Shown here: positions 7,035-15,747 of the stretch, piece by piece
Layout: each line of letters begins with the position of its first letter
Numbering within the stretch: the stretch's first letter is position 1
From: Virgifigura sp964551315
Lineage (GTDB): Bacteria; Pseudomonadota; Alphaproteobacteria; Dongiales; Dongiaceae
DNA: 45,007 bases
Direction of reading: 5' to 3'
NCBI GenBank assembly: GCA_964551315.1
Contig: CAZKCM010000035.1
Coordinates: forward strand, 1 to 45,007
Notes under the pieces: model-generated
The model's database searches: none
Told to the model about the DNA's origin: nothing
Seen by the model: the letters and a program-made list of their open reading frames with translations, nothing else
Translations under genes and position numbers: made by a program

Positions 7035-7739
7035 TCAAACGCCCAAGTAGCGATGCTTGACGGCGGGGTCGGACGCCAGCGCGGCCGAATCGCCCGACCA
7101 CACCACCCTGCCCTTCTCCAGGACGTAATGACGATCGGCGAGGCGCCCCAGCGCGTCGAGGTTCTTGTCGATGATCAGGATCGACTGGCCGAGCCCCTTG
7201 AGATGGGCAAGGCAGTCCCAGATCTGGGCCCGCACCAGCGGCGCCAGGCCTTCCGTCGCCTCGTCGAGGATCAGCAGCCGGGGGTTGGTCATCAAGGCGC
7301 GGCCGATGGCGAGCATCTGCTGCTCGCCACCCGACAGCGCGTGGCCCGGATGCCGTCGGCGCTCCGCAAGGCCGGGGAACAGCTCGAACACGCGCTCGAC
7401 CGTCCACGGGCTGGCCTGCGCGGCGCGGTTGGCGGCGGTGGCGACCAGGTTCTCCCACACGGTGAGCGTGGGGAAGATCTGGCGCCCCTCGGGAACCAGC
7501 CCCAGCCCGGCTCGGGCGATGCGGTGGCTGGGCAATCCCGCGAGAGACTCGCCGTCGAACAAAACCCGGCCGCCGGACGGACGAATCAGCCCCATCAGGG
7601 CGCGCACCGTGGTGGTCTTGCCCATGCCGTTGCGGCCGAGGAGCGTGACCACCTCCCCCGGGCCAACCGCCAGATCGACGCCGAACAGGACCTGGCTGGT
7701 GCCGTAGCCGGCCTCGAGCCCGACGACCTCCAGCATCAC
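7035..7739 (-). CDS. livF: Branched-chain-type ABC transporter ATPase LivF
   Basis: The 234-aa ATPase has Walker A GRNGMGKTT, a Q-loop region, signature ALSGGEQQMLAIGRAL, Walker B LLILDEATEGL, and the LivF hallmark GLAPLVRAQIWDCL. It overlaps the livG stop by ATGA and is co-transcribed in a livKHMGF-type operon. Substrates of this family include branched-chain amino acids, urea, amides and aromatic acids; the real one cannot be read from sequence. Confidence 0.93.
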   Translation of the reverse strand: MMLEVVGLEAGYGTSQVLFGVDLAVGPGEVVTLLGRNGMGKTTTVRALMGLIRPSGGRVLFDGESLAGLPSHRIARAGLGLVPEGRQIFPTLTVWENLVATAANRAAQASPWTVERVFELFPGLAERRRHPGHALSGGEQQMLAIGRALMTNPRLLILDEATEGLAPLVRAQIWDCLAHLKGLGQSILIIDKNLDALGRLADRHYVLEKGRVVWSGDSAALASDPAVKHRYLGV

Positions 7740-8494
7740 GTCGCCCCCTCTTCCTCGCCCAGATAGGCGGCGCGGACCTCGGGATTGGCGCGGATCTCTG
7801 CGGGCGCACCGGTCGCGATCGCGCGACCGTAGACCAGGACCGTCACCCGGTCGGCAAGCGCGAACACCGCGTCCATGTCGTGCTCGACCAGCAGGATCGT
7901 GACCTCGCCCTTGAGCCGGGACAGCAGCCCGACCATGGCCCGGCTTTCCTCCGGCCCCATGCCGGCCATGGGCTCGTCGAGCAGCAGCAGCCGAGGCCGC
8001 GTCGCCAGCGCCATGGCGATCTCGAGCTGACGCTGCTCGCCATGCGCGAGATCGGCGGCGCGGACGGTGCCCCGGTCACCGAGCCCGACGCGGTCGAGCA
8101 ACGCCGCCGCCGGGTCGAGCAGCCGTCGGTCGCGGCCGGCGGGGCGCCAGAAGCGGAAGCTGTGGCCGGCGCGCGCCTGCACGGCCAGCGCCACGTTCTC
8201 GAGCGCGGTGAAGCCGCGGAAGAGGCTTGTGATCTGGTAGGAGCGGGTCAGACCCAGCCGGCAGCGCCGCTCGATCGGCAGGCGGGTGACGTCGCGCCCG
8301 GCGAAGCGGACCGTGCCGCGGTCGGGTACGAGCTCGCCGGCGAGCTGGGCGATCGCCGTGGTCTTGCCGGCGCCGTTCGGGCCGATCAGCGCGTGGAGCT
8401 CGCCCGCCTCCACCGCGAGGGACAGGTGATCGGCGGCGGCGACGGCGCCGAATCGCTTGATCAGCCCCCGCGCTTCCAGAAGGGGCTCAGCCAC
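7736..8494 (-). CDS. livG: Branched-chain-type ABC transporter ATPase LivG
   Basis: The product of about 252 aa has Walker A GPNGAGKTT, the LivG-type QITSLFRGFTALENV segment, signature LAHGEQRQLEIAMAL and Walker B LLLLDEPMAGM, then H-loop VEHDMD. A GTG at 8494 overlaps the livM stop by 8 nt and gives a normal LivG N-terminus (AEPLLEARGLIKRFG). The frame stays open to 8539, but the extra residues are Ala/Gly-rich and not family-like. The second position of the signature is A-H rather than the usual S-Y/G. Confidence 0.92.
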   Translation of the reverse strand: MAEPLLEARGLIKRFGAVAAADHLSLAVEAGELHALIGPNGAGKTTAIAQLAGELVPDRGTVRFAGRDVTRLPIERRCRLGLTRSYQITSLFRGFTALENVALAVQARAGHSFRFWRPAGRDRRLLDPAAALLDRVGLGDRGTVRAADLAHGEQRQLEIAMALATRPRLLLLDEPMAGMGPEESRAMVGLLSRLKGEVTILLVEHDMDAVFALADRVTVLVYGRAIATGAPAEIRANPEVRAAYLGEEEGAT

Positions 8495-9548
8495 CGCCGG
8501 CCCCGCCGTCGCGGTCCCGGTGGCCGGCCATCCAGCCATAGAGGCCGCGCCGGGAGGTGAGGACCATCAGAATCAGGATCGGGCCGAGGATCAGGCCCCA
8601 ATGGGGCGTGTAGGCCGACAGCGTCTCTTCCAGGACCAGCAAGGCCGCCGCGCCGAGGATCGGCCCCACCAGCGTCCCGAGCCCGCCCAGGATCACCATC
8701 ACCATGATCTCGCCCGAGCCGGTCCAGTGCAGCGGGGCGGGGCTGACGAAGCCGGTCTGGTTGGCGAGCAGGGCGCCGGCGAGCCCGGCCCCGGCTCCGG
8801 CAATCACGAAGGCGGTGAGTCGGTAGGGATAGGGCGCGACGCCCAGCGCCCGCAGCCGCCGCTCGTTCTCCTTCCCGGCGCGCAGGATCCGGCCGAACCG
8901 GCTGTCGACCAGCCGGCGGCACAGCAAGGCGAAACCGACGAGCAGGGCGAGGCACAGGTAATAGAAGGTTACGTCGTCGCCGAGATCGATGCCCCCTGGC
9001 AGCGTGTTGCGCCACCACAGGCTGATGCCGTCCTCGCCGCCGTAATGCGGCAGCGAGACGAACAGGTAGAACAGCATCTGCGCAAAGGCCAGCGTGATCA
9101 TGATGAAGGGGACGCCCCGCGTGCGCAGGCAGATCGCACCGATCACGAGCGCCAGCAGCGCCGACACAAGCACCGCCGCCGGCCACACCACCAGCGCCGC
9201 CTCGCTGCCGCCGAGCGTCACCGGCCAGGTCAGAACGGGCGATCCCTCTTGCGCATGGACGAACAGAATGCCGACCACGTAAGCGCCGGCGCCGACGAAG
9301 GCCCCGTGACCGAAGCTGACCAAGCCGCCATAGCCGAGGATCAGGTCGAGGCTGACCGCCGCGATGGCGTAGATCACCACCCGGGTCGCGAGGCTGACGT
9401 AGTACGGCTGATCGAGCGCCAGCATGACCGGCGGCAACAGCGCGAGGACGGCAAGGCCGGCCAGCGTCACCAGAGCGGCGCGGGTCGGCCGGCCGAAGCC
9501 TCGGCCGCTTCCGATCGCCGTTCGCCGATGGCCGCTTGCCTCAAGCAT
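8487..9548 (-). CDS. livM: Branched-chain-type ABC transporter permease LivM
   Basis: A membrane protein of about 353 aa with 9-10 hydrophobic segments. It has the LivM signature YGGLVSFGHGAFVGAGAYV and the cytoplasmic-loop motif SRFGRILRAGKENERRLRALG, followed by GAGAGLAGALLANQTGFVSP. It overlaps livH by 8 nt and livG by 8 nt, which implies coupled translation. Confidence 0.93.
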   Translation of the reverse strand: MLEASGHRRTAIGSGRGFGRPTRAALVTLAGLAVLALLPPVMLALDQPYYVSLATRVVIYAIAAVSLDLILGYGGLVSFGHGAFVGAGAYVVGILFVHAQEGSPVLTWPVTLGGSEAALVVWPAAVLVSALLALVIGAICLRTRGVPFIMITLAFAQMLFYLFVSLPHYGGEDGISLWWRNTLPGGIDLGDDVTFYYLCLALLVGFALLCRRLVDSRFGRILRAGKENERRLRALGVAPYPYRLTAFVIAGAGAGLAGALLANQTGFVSPAPLHWTGSGEIMVMVILGGLGTLVGPILGAAALLVLEETLSAYTPHWGLILGPILILMVLTSRRGLYGWMAGHRDRDGGAGGG

Positions 9549-10464
9549 GCGGCCGTCCGAACAGGCCGTTCGGGCGCCAGACGAGCACGGCGGCCATCAG
9601 GATGTAAATCGTCATCGAGGCAAGCGAAGCGCCCACCGCATCCGCGCTGGCGGGCGGCAGCGCGACGCGGAGCAGCGTCGGCAGGAACGCCCGCCCGAGC
9701 GTATCGACCAGACCGACCAGCAAGGCGCCCGCCAGCGCGCCCTTGATCGAGCCGAGCCCGCCGATGACGACCACGACGAAGGTCAGGATCAGGATCTGCT
9801 CGCCCATGCCGACCTGCACCGAGAGGATCGGCCCCGCCATCACGCCGGCCAGCGCCGCCAGCCCGGCGCCGATCGCGAACACCAGCGTATAAAGCCGCGC
9901 GACATCGACGCCCAGCGCGCCGACCATGGCGCGGTTGGTGGCCCCCGCACGGATCAGCATGCCGAGGCGCGTGCGGGCGATCAGAAGATAGAGCAGCCCG
10001 GCGACGAGAACCCCGACGAGGATGATCGCCAGCCGATAGGCCGGATAGGGCACGCCGGGCAGGATCTCGACCGTGCCCGCGAGCCAAGGCGGCACGTCCA
10101 TGAACAAGGGGCGCGCGCCCCAGAGGATCGAGGCCAGCTCGTTGAGCAGCAGGATCAGGCCGAAGGTGGCCAGAACCTGATCGAGATGGTCGCGTTCATA
10201 GAGCCGGCGCAGCGCGATCACCTCGATCGCGACGCCGACCGCGGCCGCAGCGGGCACCGCCGCCAGCAACCCCAGCAGGAAGCTGCCGGTCGCGCCGGTC
10301 ACGCTCGCCGCCACGAACGCGCCGATCATGTAGAGCGAGCCGTGGGCCAGGTTGATCAGCCCCATGATGCCGAACACCAGCGTCAGCCCGGCCGCCATCA
10401 GAAACAGGGTGACGCCGAGCTGCAGGCCGTTCAGGATCTGTTCGAGAACGAGAAGAGAGGACAT
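9541..10464 (-). CDS. livH: Branched-chain-type ABC transporter permease LivH
   Basis: The 307-aa integral membrane protein has the family motifs LTLVFGIMGLINLAHGSLYMIGAF near the N-terminus and TRLGMLIRAGATNRAMVGALGVDV in the ATPase-contact loop, then GGLGSIKGALAGALLVGL. It is preceded by a 109-bp gap holding a strong stem-loop, which separates it from the binding-protein gene. Confidence 0.94.
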   Translation of the reverse strand: MSSLLVLEQILNGLQLGVTLFLMAAGLTLVFGIMGLINLAHGSLYMIGAFVAASVTGATGSFLLGLLAAVPAAAAVGVAIEVIALRRLYERDHLDQVLATFGLILLLNELASILWGARPLFMDVPPWLAGTVEILPGVPYPAYRLAIILVGVLVAGLLYLLIARTRLGMLIRAGATNRAMVGALGVDVARLYTLVFAIGAGLAALAGVMAGPILSVQVGMGEQILILTFVVVVIGGLGSIKGALAGALLVGLVDTLGRAFLPTLLRVALPPASADAVGASLASMTIYILMAAVLVWRPNGLFGRPHA

Positions 10465-10501
10465 CGCTCCCCGATCGCGCCCGGCGCCCGGAGACAGCCG
10501 C

Positions 10502-10528
10502 CCGGCGACGGTGCGGGACCGTCGCCGG
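10502..10528. terminator. Intercistronic stem-loop between livK-like gene and livH
   Basis: A perfect 11-bp stem (CCGGCGACGGT / ACCGTCGCCGG) closes a 5-nt loop in the gap between the binding-protein gene and livH. There is no U-run, so it is more likely a partial terminator or a 3'-end stabiliser that keeps binding-protein mRNA abundant relative to the permeases. The structure is seen directly; the role is inferred. Confidence 0.75.
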
Positions 10529-10573
10529 TATCACGACCGGCGATCCCCGCGCCCATCCGCCGGGCGGCAAGGC

Positions 10574-11740
10574 TCACATGCGGCACTCTTCCGCGTAGGC
10601 GTCGGTGTAGTTTTCGAACGCCTTGTCCAGGATCTTGTTGGTCACGCGCCCTTGCTCGTCGACCACCACCTCGCGGACATAGATCGTCTGCACCGGGTGG
10701 TTGTTGGCACCGAAGGCGAAGTCGCCGCGGACCGATTCGAAGTCGGCCTTCTTGAGCGCGGCGCGGAACGCGTCGGCGCCCGACAGATCGCCGCCGACCG
10801 CGCGGATCGCCGAATCGATCAGCAGCGCCGCATCGTATCCCTGACTGGCGTAGAGCGAGGGCAGCCGGCCATAGGTCTCCTCGAACGCGGCGACGAAGGT
10901 GCGGTTGGATTCGTTGTCCAGGTCGCGGTTCCACTGCGAGCTGTTGATCGCGCCGACCGCCGCCTTGCCGACGGCACCGAGGATCGCCTGATCGAACGAG
11001 AAGCCGGGGCCGAACAGCGGAATCTCGCTCTTGAGGCCGGACTGGTCGTACTGCTTGATGAAGTTGATTCCCATGCCGCCGGGCAGGAAGAAGAACACCG
11101 CGTCCGGCTTGGCCGCGCGGATCTGGGCGATCTCGGCGGCGTAGTCGAGCTGGCCGAGCTTCGTGTAAGTCTCGCCGGCGATGCCGCCCTTGTAGAAGCG
11201 CTTGAAGCCGGCAATGGAATCCTTGCCCGCCGGGTAGTTGGGGGCGAGCAGATAGACATTGTCGTAGCCCTGATCCTGCACGTACTGCCCGACCGCTTCG
11301 TGCAGGTTGTCGTTCTGCCAGGCCACGTTGAAGTAGTTCGGATGGCAGCCGCGCCCGGCAAGTTGCGACGGCCCGGCGTTGGGGCTGATGTAGAACACGC
11401 CCTCGCGCACCACCTTGGGCACCACAGCCAGCGCCAGATTCGACCAGATGATGCCGGTCATGATCTGGACCTTGTCCTGCTGGAGCATGCGCTCGGCGAT
11501 CTGGATGGCGTTCTGCGGCTCGTTCGCGTCGTCGGCGACGATCAGCTCGACCGGCACGCCGCCGAGCTTGCCGTCGCGCAGCTTCACCGCCAGCTCGAAC
11601 CCGTCGCGAACGTCGATCCCGAGGGCGCTGCCGCCCCCCGAAAGCGTGGTGATCATACCGATCCGGACCGGCTCCTCCGCCGCGGCCGGCGCGGCGACGA
11701 ACGCGATGGCCGCCGCCATCACGGTTAACATCCGTCGCAT
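10574..11740 (-). CDS. LivK-like periplasmic binding protein
   Basis: The product of about 388 aa begins with the signal peptide MRRMLTVMAAAIAFVAAPAAA, then EEPVRIGMITTLSGGGSALG, the canonical type I (LivK/AmiC) binding-protein opening. It continues with VELIVADDANEPQNAIQIAERML and a second lobe containing NYFNVAWQNDNLHEAVGQYV. ATG at 11740 is preferred over the longer open frame to 11836, because it starts the signal peptide and has GGGGAG upstream. It is first in the liv-type operon and sets its specificity. Sequence like this is found in amide, aromatic-acid and amino-acid transporters. Confidence 0.92.
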   Translation of the reverse strand: MRRMLTVMAAAIAFVAAPAAAEEPVRIGMITTLSGGGSALGIDVRDGFELAVKLRDGKLGGVPVELIVADDANEPQNAIQIAERMLQQDKVQIMTGIIWSNLALAVVPKVVREGVFYISPNAGPSQLAGRGCHPNYFNVAWQNDNLHEAVGQYVQDQGYDNVYLLAPNYPAGKDSIAGFKRFYKGGIAGETYTKLGQLDYAAEIAQIRAAKPDAVFFFLPGGMGINFIKQYDQSGLKSEIPLFGPGFSFDQAILGAVGKAAVGAINSSQWNRDLDNESNRTFVAAFEETYGRLPSLYASQGYDAALLIDSAIRAVGGDLSGADAFRAALKKADFESVRGDFAFGANNHPVQTIYVREVVVDEQGRVTNKILDKAFENYTDAYAEECRM

Positions 11741-11959
11741 GGGCTTGGTCTCCCCTTCCCTGTCGTCGCGGCGGCCGCGCCGCACGCGAATTGTTTGTCC
11801 CACGCCCTTTATACGGGCCGAGGCCGGCTTTGACAAAGTCCCCGTGGGGGCAGACCTTACGGTCGCGGCCGGCGCGCATCCCGTCCTCGGCGATGCTGTC
11901 CGCCCCGCCTCGCGGCCCGCGCCGCGGCCGGGTCCAGGGGGAGCAGGGAAACTCGTAGC

Positions 11960-13174
11960 ATGACCGCGCTATCGACCGCCACGCCGCCGATCCCGCGACG
12001 GACCGTCCTGTGCCTCGGCCTCGCGCAGCTCGTCGCCTGGGGCGTCTCCTATTACCTCATCGGCGTCTTCGGGGACCGCATCGCCGCGGAGCTCGGCTGG
12101 AACCGGCCGATCGTCTACGGCGGGTTCTCCGCCGCCCTCGTGGTCATGGGCATGGCCTCGCCGGCGGTCGGCCGCGCCACCGAGCGCCGCGGCGGCCGTC
12201 CGGTGATGATCGCCGGCACGATCCTGACGGCGCTGGGTTGCGTCGGGCTGAGCCTGTCCCGCCACCCGGTCCACTACTACGCGGCCTGGCTCTGCCTCGG
12301 CCTGGCGATGCGGATGACGCTCTACGACGCCGCCTTCGCGGCGCTCGCGCGGCTGGGCGGCCCGCAGGCCCGCCGCCCGATCTCGCAGATCACCCTGCTC
12401 GGCGGCCTCGCCTCCACGACCTTCTGGCCGATCGGCCACGCGCTGGCCGACCAGTTCGGCTGGCGGGGCGCGCTTCTCGCCTATGCGGGCTTCGCGATCG
12501 CGGCGATTCCGCTTCTTCTCGCGATTCCCGGCGGGCGCTATCGAGAGCCCGCCGGTTCCGCCGAGGGTGCGGCCGGGAGCTCCGCCCGCCTGCGGAGCCG
12601 TCGCCACCGGCTGCTGGCGGGTGCCCTCTACGCCCTGATCGTCACCGTGACCGCGTTCCTGAACACCGGCATGGCGGCCCATATGATCGGCGTGCTCGCC
12701 GGGCTTGGGCTCGGCGCGACACTCGCCGTCTGGATCTCGACCCTGCGCGGGATCGGCCAGTCCTTCGCGCGGCTCTGCGAGGTGCTGTTCGGCGGGCGCC
12801 TGCACCCCCTCAGCCTGGCCGTTCTCGCGACGGCGCTGCTGCCGCTGTGCTTCGTGAGCGGGCTCTTCAGCGGCGCCACCGCGCTGGCCGGCATAGCCTT
12901 CGCCTTCCTCTACGGGGCGGGGAACGGACTCGTCACGATCGTGCGCGGCACGCTGCCCCTGGTGCTTTTCGATTACCGTGCCTATGGGGGACTCGTCGGC
13001 TGGCTGCTGGCGCCGAGCTTCCTCCTCTCGGCCCTAGCGCCGCTCGCCTATGCGGTTCTGATCGAGCGGCTTGGCGAGGCCGCCGCCCTGCACGCCTCGA
13101 TCGTGCTGGCCGGCATCGCGCTCGCGGCGGCGCTGGTCTTGCGGCTGATGTTCGGGCCGGCGCGGAGGCCGTGA
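11960..13174 (+). CDS. Major facilitator superfamily transporter
   Basis: The 404-aa membrane protein has about 12 hydrophobic segments in two six-helix halves. It has a loop 2-3 region GRATERRGGRPVMIAG resembling the MFS A-motif and a central Arg-rich loop (about residues 195-215). It starts TALSTATPPIPRRTVLCLGLAQLVAWGVSYY, the pattern of the MFS branch that includes monocarboxylate-like carriers. The substrate is unknown. It is divergent from the livK-like gene, with a 219-bp gap in which I see no clear operator. Confidence 0.88.
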   Translation: MTALSTATPPIPRRTVLCLGLAQLVAWGVSYYLIGVFGDRIAAELGWNRPIVYGGFSAALVVMGMASPAVGRATERRGGRPVMIAGTILTALGCVGLSLSRHPVHYYAAWLCLGLAMRMTLYDAAFAALARLGGPQARRPISQITLLGGLASTTFWPIGHALADQFGWRGALLAYAGFAIAAIPLLLAIPGGRYREPAGSAEGAAGSSARLRSRRHRLLAGALYALIVTVTAFLNTGMAAHMIGVLAGLGLGATLAVWISTLRGIGQSFARLCEVLFGGRLHPLSLAVLATALLPLCFVSGLFSGATALAGIAFAFLYGAGNGLVTIVRGTLPLVLFDYRAYGGLVGWLLAPSFLLSALAPLAYAVLIERLGEAAALHASIVLAGIALAAALVLRLMFGPARRP

Positions 13175-13179
13175 TCGGA

Positions 13180-13194
13180 CGCCGGATGCCGGCG
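13180..13194 (+). terminator. Short stem-loop after the MFS gene
   Basis: CGCCGG-ATG-CCGGCG folds into a 6-bp stem 5 nt past the MFS stop codon. There is no T-run, so it is only a weak candidate for a terminator. Confidence 0.3.
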
Positions 13195-13315
13195 CATCGA
13201 GGACCATACGCTCCGGCTACCGCCAGAAGGGCATCCGTTGATCTCTCGCCGACTGTTTCTAGATTGGGATGCATGCTCGCGCCAACGGGGCGCGGCCGTT
13301 CGAATGGAGAGCGCA

Positions 13316-13522
13316 TTGCCCGTCGGTACCGTCAAGTGGTTCAACGCCCAAAAGGGCTACGGTTTCATCCAACCCGAGAGCGGCGGCAAGGATGTCTTCG
13401 TTCACATCTCCGCCGTCGAGCGCGCCGGCATGGGGACACTTCAGGAGGGCCAGAAGATCCAGTACGAGGTTGTCCGCGAACGCGGCAAGGAGGCGGCGGC
13501 GGACCTCGCGGCCGCCGATTAG
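13316..13522 (+). CDS. Cold-shock protein (CspA family)
   Basis: The product is a single cold-shock domain with RNP1 KGYGFIQ and RNP2 VFVHIS, starting P-V-G-TVKWFNAQKGYGFI. TTG at 13316 is the most family-like start: it gives 68 aa and has GGAG 6 nt upstream. ATG at 13304 would add four residues (MESA). It is a single-stranded nucleic-acid-binding RNA chaperone in the cytoplasm. It is convergent with the following hydrolase, with a 46-bp gap. Confidence 0.93.
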   Translation: MPVGTVKWFNAQKGYGFIQPESGGKDVFVHISAVERAGMGTLQEGQKIQYEVVRERGKEAAADLAAAD

Positions 13523-13568
13523 ACCCGTTGCGATTCGCCCTCGGGACGGGCGCCGCTCTGGGCCGGTC

Positions 13569-14384
13569 CTAGGCCTTCGGTTCCCCGTCTCCGGTCAGGA
13601 ATGGACGGAGCGTCTCGAGGAACGCCTCCGGCCGCTCCGCGTGCACCCAGTGCCCGGCATCCGGCACCGTGGCGAGGCCGGCGTTCGGGAACAGACGTTC
13701 GATCGCGACGCGATGCTCCGGACGGATGTAATCCGAACGTTCGCCGGCGACGAACAGGGTCGGTCCCGTATAGACAGTCCCGGCCGGAAATTCCGGGAAA
13801 CCCGACAGCTCCGGCATCTCGCGCTCGATAACCGGCAGGTTGAGGCGCCATTTGAGTCGCCCGTCCTCGACGACGAGGTTCTGCAGCAGAAACAGGCGCA
13901 CGGCGGGATCCGGGACCGCCTTGCTCAGCGCCGCCTCGACCTCGCTCCGCCGCGTCATCGCGTCGAGATCGACCGTGCGCATCGCCCGGACGTAGGGGAG
14001 CAAAGTCATCGGATAGGCAACCGGCGCAACGTCGACCACCACGAGCCGGGCGACGTCGTCCGGATGACGCAGCGCGGTCACCATCGCCACCTTGCCGCCC
14101 AGGCTGTGCCCGAGCAGCGTCGCCGTGCCGTCGAGGCCGCGGTCCCGCAGAAACGCCCGGACGTCCTCGGCCATCTCGGAGTAGCGCATCGTCTCGGCCC
14201 AGGGCGAGGCGCCATGGTTGCGCAGGTCCAGGGCATAGACGTGGTGGGTGGCCGCGAGCCGCTTCGCAATCGATGCCCAGTTCCGGGCCGAGCCGAACAG
14301 CCCGTGCAGGATTACGACCGGGCGACCGGAACCATGCTCCGCCGCGGCGAGCGTAAGTGGGGTTGATCCTGGGGGACTCGACAT
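13569..14384 (-). CDS. Alpha/beta-fold hydrolase, YbfF-like esterase
   Basis: The product of about 271 aa has HGLFGSARNW (oxyanion region), LDLRNHGASPWAETMRYSEMAEDV, GHSLGG (nucleophile Ser), a GERSDYI acid region and DAGHWVHAERP (catalytic His). This combination is typical of YbfF-type acyl-CoA/ester thioesterases. Start choices at 14384, 14393 and 14450 are all open, and the first two lack a clear ribosome site. It stands alone between the cold-shock gene and the next operon. Confidence 0.88.
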   Translation of the reverse strand: MSSPPGSTPLTLAAAEHGSGRPVVILHGLFGSARNWASIAKRLAATHHVYALDLRNHGASPWAETMRYSEMAEDVRAFLRDRGLDGTATLLGHSLGGKVAMVTALRHPDDVARLVVVDVAPVAYPMTLLPYVRAMRTVDLDAMTRRSEVEAALSKAVPDPAVRLFLLQNLVVEDGRLKWRLNLPVIEREMPELSGFPEFPAGTVYTGPTLFVAGERSDYIRPEHRVAIERLFPNAGLATVPDAGHWVHAERPEAFLETLRPFLTGDGEPKA

Positions 14385-14450
14385 CCGCTCCATACTAACA
14401 AGACATTCCGGAGCATAGCCAGCGGCGCGTGCCTCCGCCGCCGGAAACAC

Positions 14451-14780
14451 GCCCGGAGACCGGGCGCGAAGCGGTCGCGCGCCGTCGCCGGCTCCTCATC
14501 GAGCGGCCCCTCGGCGGTCTGATCGATCGCGGCCCACCCGGCCGCCGTCACACCGAGCACCGGCACCAACTGACGATCTCCAGGCCCCCTTGCAACGGAA
14601 GCAAAGCCGGTGCGTGCCGCCGCGATGCGCGCGAAGGGGATGGACCGTTCGCCCGCGCGACGGTGTCGCGGCCTGTCGCCGCGCCTGTTGACAGTCCGGC
14701 GGATCTTTGAACAAATGATCCGCGAGAATAATAAAAGTTCACGGTCGCGTCAGGCGGCCAGGAACAACGGGAGGAAGCTC
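14451..14780. other. Upstream region of the polyol-type operon
   Basis: A 330-bp stretch between divergent genes. I see no convincing gene in it; short open frames here have no family features. The last 95 bp hold promoter-like hexamers and an imperfect palindrome described separately. Confidence 0.6.
14688..14741 (+). promoter_or_regulatory. Promoter and possible SorC operator of the catabolic operon
   Basis: TTGACA (14688-14693) is followed 17 bp later by a weak -10 (ACAAAT). A second option is TTGAAC (14707-14712) with the AATAATAAAA tract (14727-14736). An imperfect 14-bp dyad TGAACAAATGATCC (14708-14721) overlaps these. TGAAC also recurs inverted as GTTCA at 14737-14741. SorC-family regulators bind dyads of about this size, and a SorC gene lies in this operon. 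The assignment is tentative. Confidence 0.4.
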
Positions 14781-14828
14781 ATGGCCGGCCGCAGCCGGTG
14801 GTCAGTGTCCGGAACGGGAAAGACATGA
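14781..14828 (+). CDS. 15-aa leader peptide coupled to the permease
   Basis: ATG at 14781 is preceded by an excellent GGGAGG site (6 nt spacing) and opens a 15-codon frame (MAGRSRWSVSGTGKT). Its TGA overlaps the ATG of the first permease as ATGA. The permease ATG itself has only a poor ribosome site, so its translation probably depends on ribosomes finishing this short frame. The peptide may be purely a coupling device; there is no run of one amino acid to suggest classical attenuation. Confidence 0.5.
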   Translation: MAGRSRWSVSGTGKT

Positions 14829-15745
14829 CGGCGGCCGGGGCCACCCGCCGCGCGGAGCGTTTGTCGCTGTTCGCGGTTCCCCGATTCCTGACGGGGGAGC
14901 ATCCCTTGCCGTGGCTTCTGCCGGTCACGGCGATGCTGCTGGTGTTCGGCCTCTATCCCTTCTTCTACTCGGTCTGGCTGTCCTTCCACGAATGGAACCG
15001 GTTCACGCGGGCCTTCCAGTATGCCGGGTTCGAGCAGTGGGCGACGGCACTCGGGGACCCGCGCATGTGGAACGCGCTCGGCGTCACGGCGACCTACACG
15101 GTGGTCTGTCTCGCCCTGCAGCTGATCCTCGGCCTGCTGATCGCCCTCCTGCTGGACAGCGACCGGCGCGGCTACGGCGTCTTGCGTGCGCTGATGACGC
15201 TGCCGCTGGTCGTTCCGCCGGCGGTCACCGGGCTTATGTTTCTTCTGATGCTGGACGGCCAGTTCGGCGTGCTGACCTATTACGCGGTCGCCGCCGACCT
15301 TCTTTCGCGCGCGCATCCGATTCTGGGAACGCCGGCGACCGCCCTCGCCGGAGTCATGCTGGTCGACATCTGGCAGTGGACGCCGTTCATGGTGCTGATC
15401 CTGCTGGCGGGGCTGCGCGCGCTGCCGAAGGAGCCTTACGAAGCGGCCGCGATTGACGGTGCCAATGCGGTGCAGGCCTTTTTCCGCCTGACCCTGCCGA
15501 TGCTCGGGCGGGTCATCGCCATCGCAGTCCTGATCCGCGGCATCGATCTGTTCCGCATCTATGACTACGTCTACGTCATGACGGCCGGCGGACCCGGCAC
15601 GACAACCGAATCGCTGTCGTTCTATGCCGGCCGCGTCTTCACCACCGGCAATTTTCCCTATGCGGCGACGCTCTCGCTGATCGTTCTGGTGACGCTTGTC
15701 GTCGTCGGCAATCTGTTCGTCCGGATCTTCAAGGTGAGGTTCTGA
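14825..15745 (+). CDS. Sugar/polyol ABC transporter permease (MalF type)
   Basis: An inner-membrane protein of about 306 aa with six hydrophobic segments. The EAA loop reads KEPYEAAAIDGANAVQAFFRLTLP near residue 210, as in carbohydrate importers of the MalF/UgpA group. ATG at 14825 overlaps the stop of the preceding 15-aa frame; an in-frame GTG at 14798 is also possible. Two nucleotides separate it from the second permease gene. It forms a heterodimeric channel with that permease. Confidence 0.92.
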   Translation: MTAAGATRRAERLSLFAVPRFLTGEHPLPWLLPVTAMLLVFGLYPFFYSVWLSFHEWNRFTRAFQYAGFEQWATALGDPRMWNALGVTATYTVVCLALQLILGLLIALLLDSDRRGYGVLRALMTLPLVVPPAVTGLMFLLMLDGQFGVLTYYAVAADLLSRAHPILGTPATALAGVMLVDIWQWTPFMVLILLAGLRALPKEPYEAAAIDGANAVQAFFRLTLPMLGRVIAIAVLIRGIDLFRIYDYVYVMTAGGPGTTTESLSFYAGRVFTTGNFPYAATLSLIVLVTLVVVGNLFVRIFKVRF

Positions 15746-15747
15746 CG

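Noticed and set aside
6133..7809. A 558-codon open frame suggesting a LivF-hydrolase fusion
   Set aside because: The first half is the shifted frame of livF; the hydrolase has a normal ATG at 7011.
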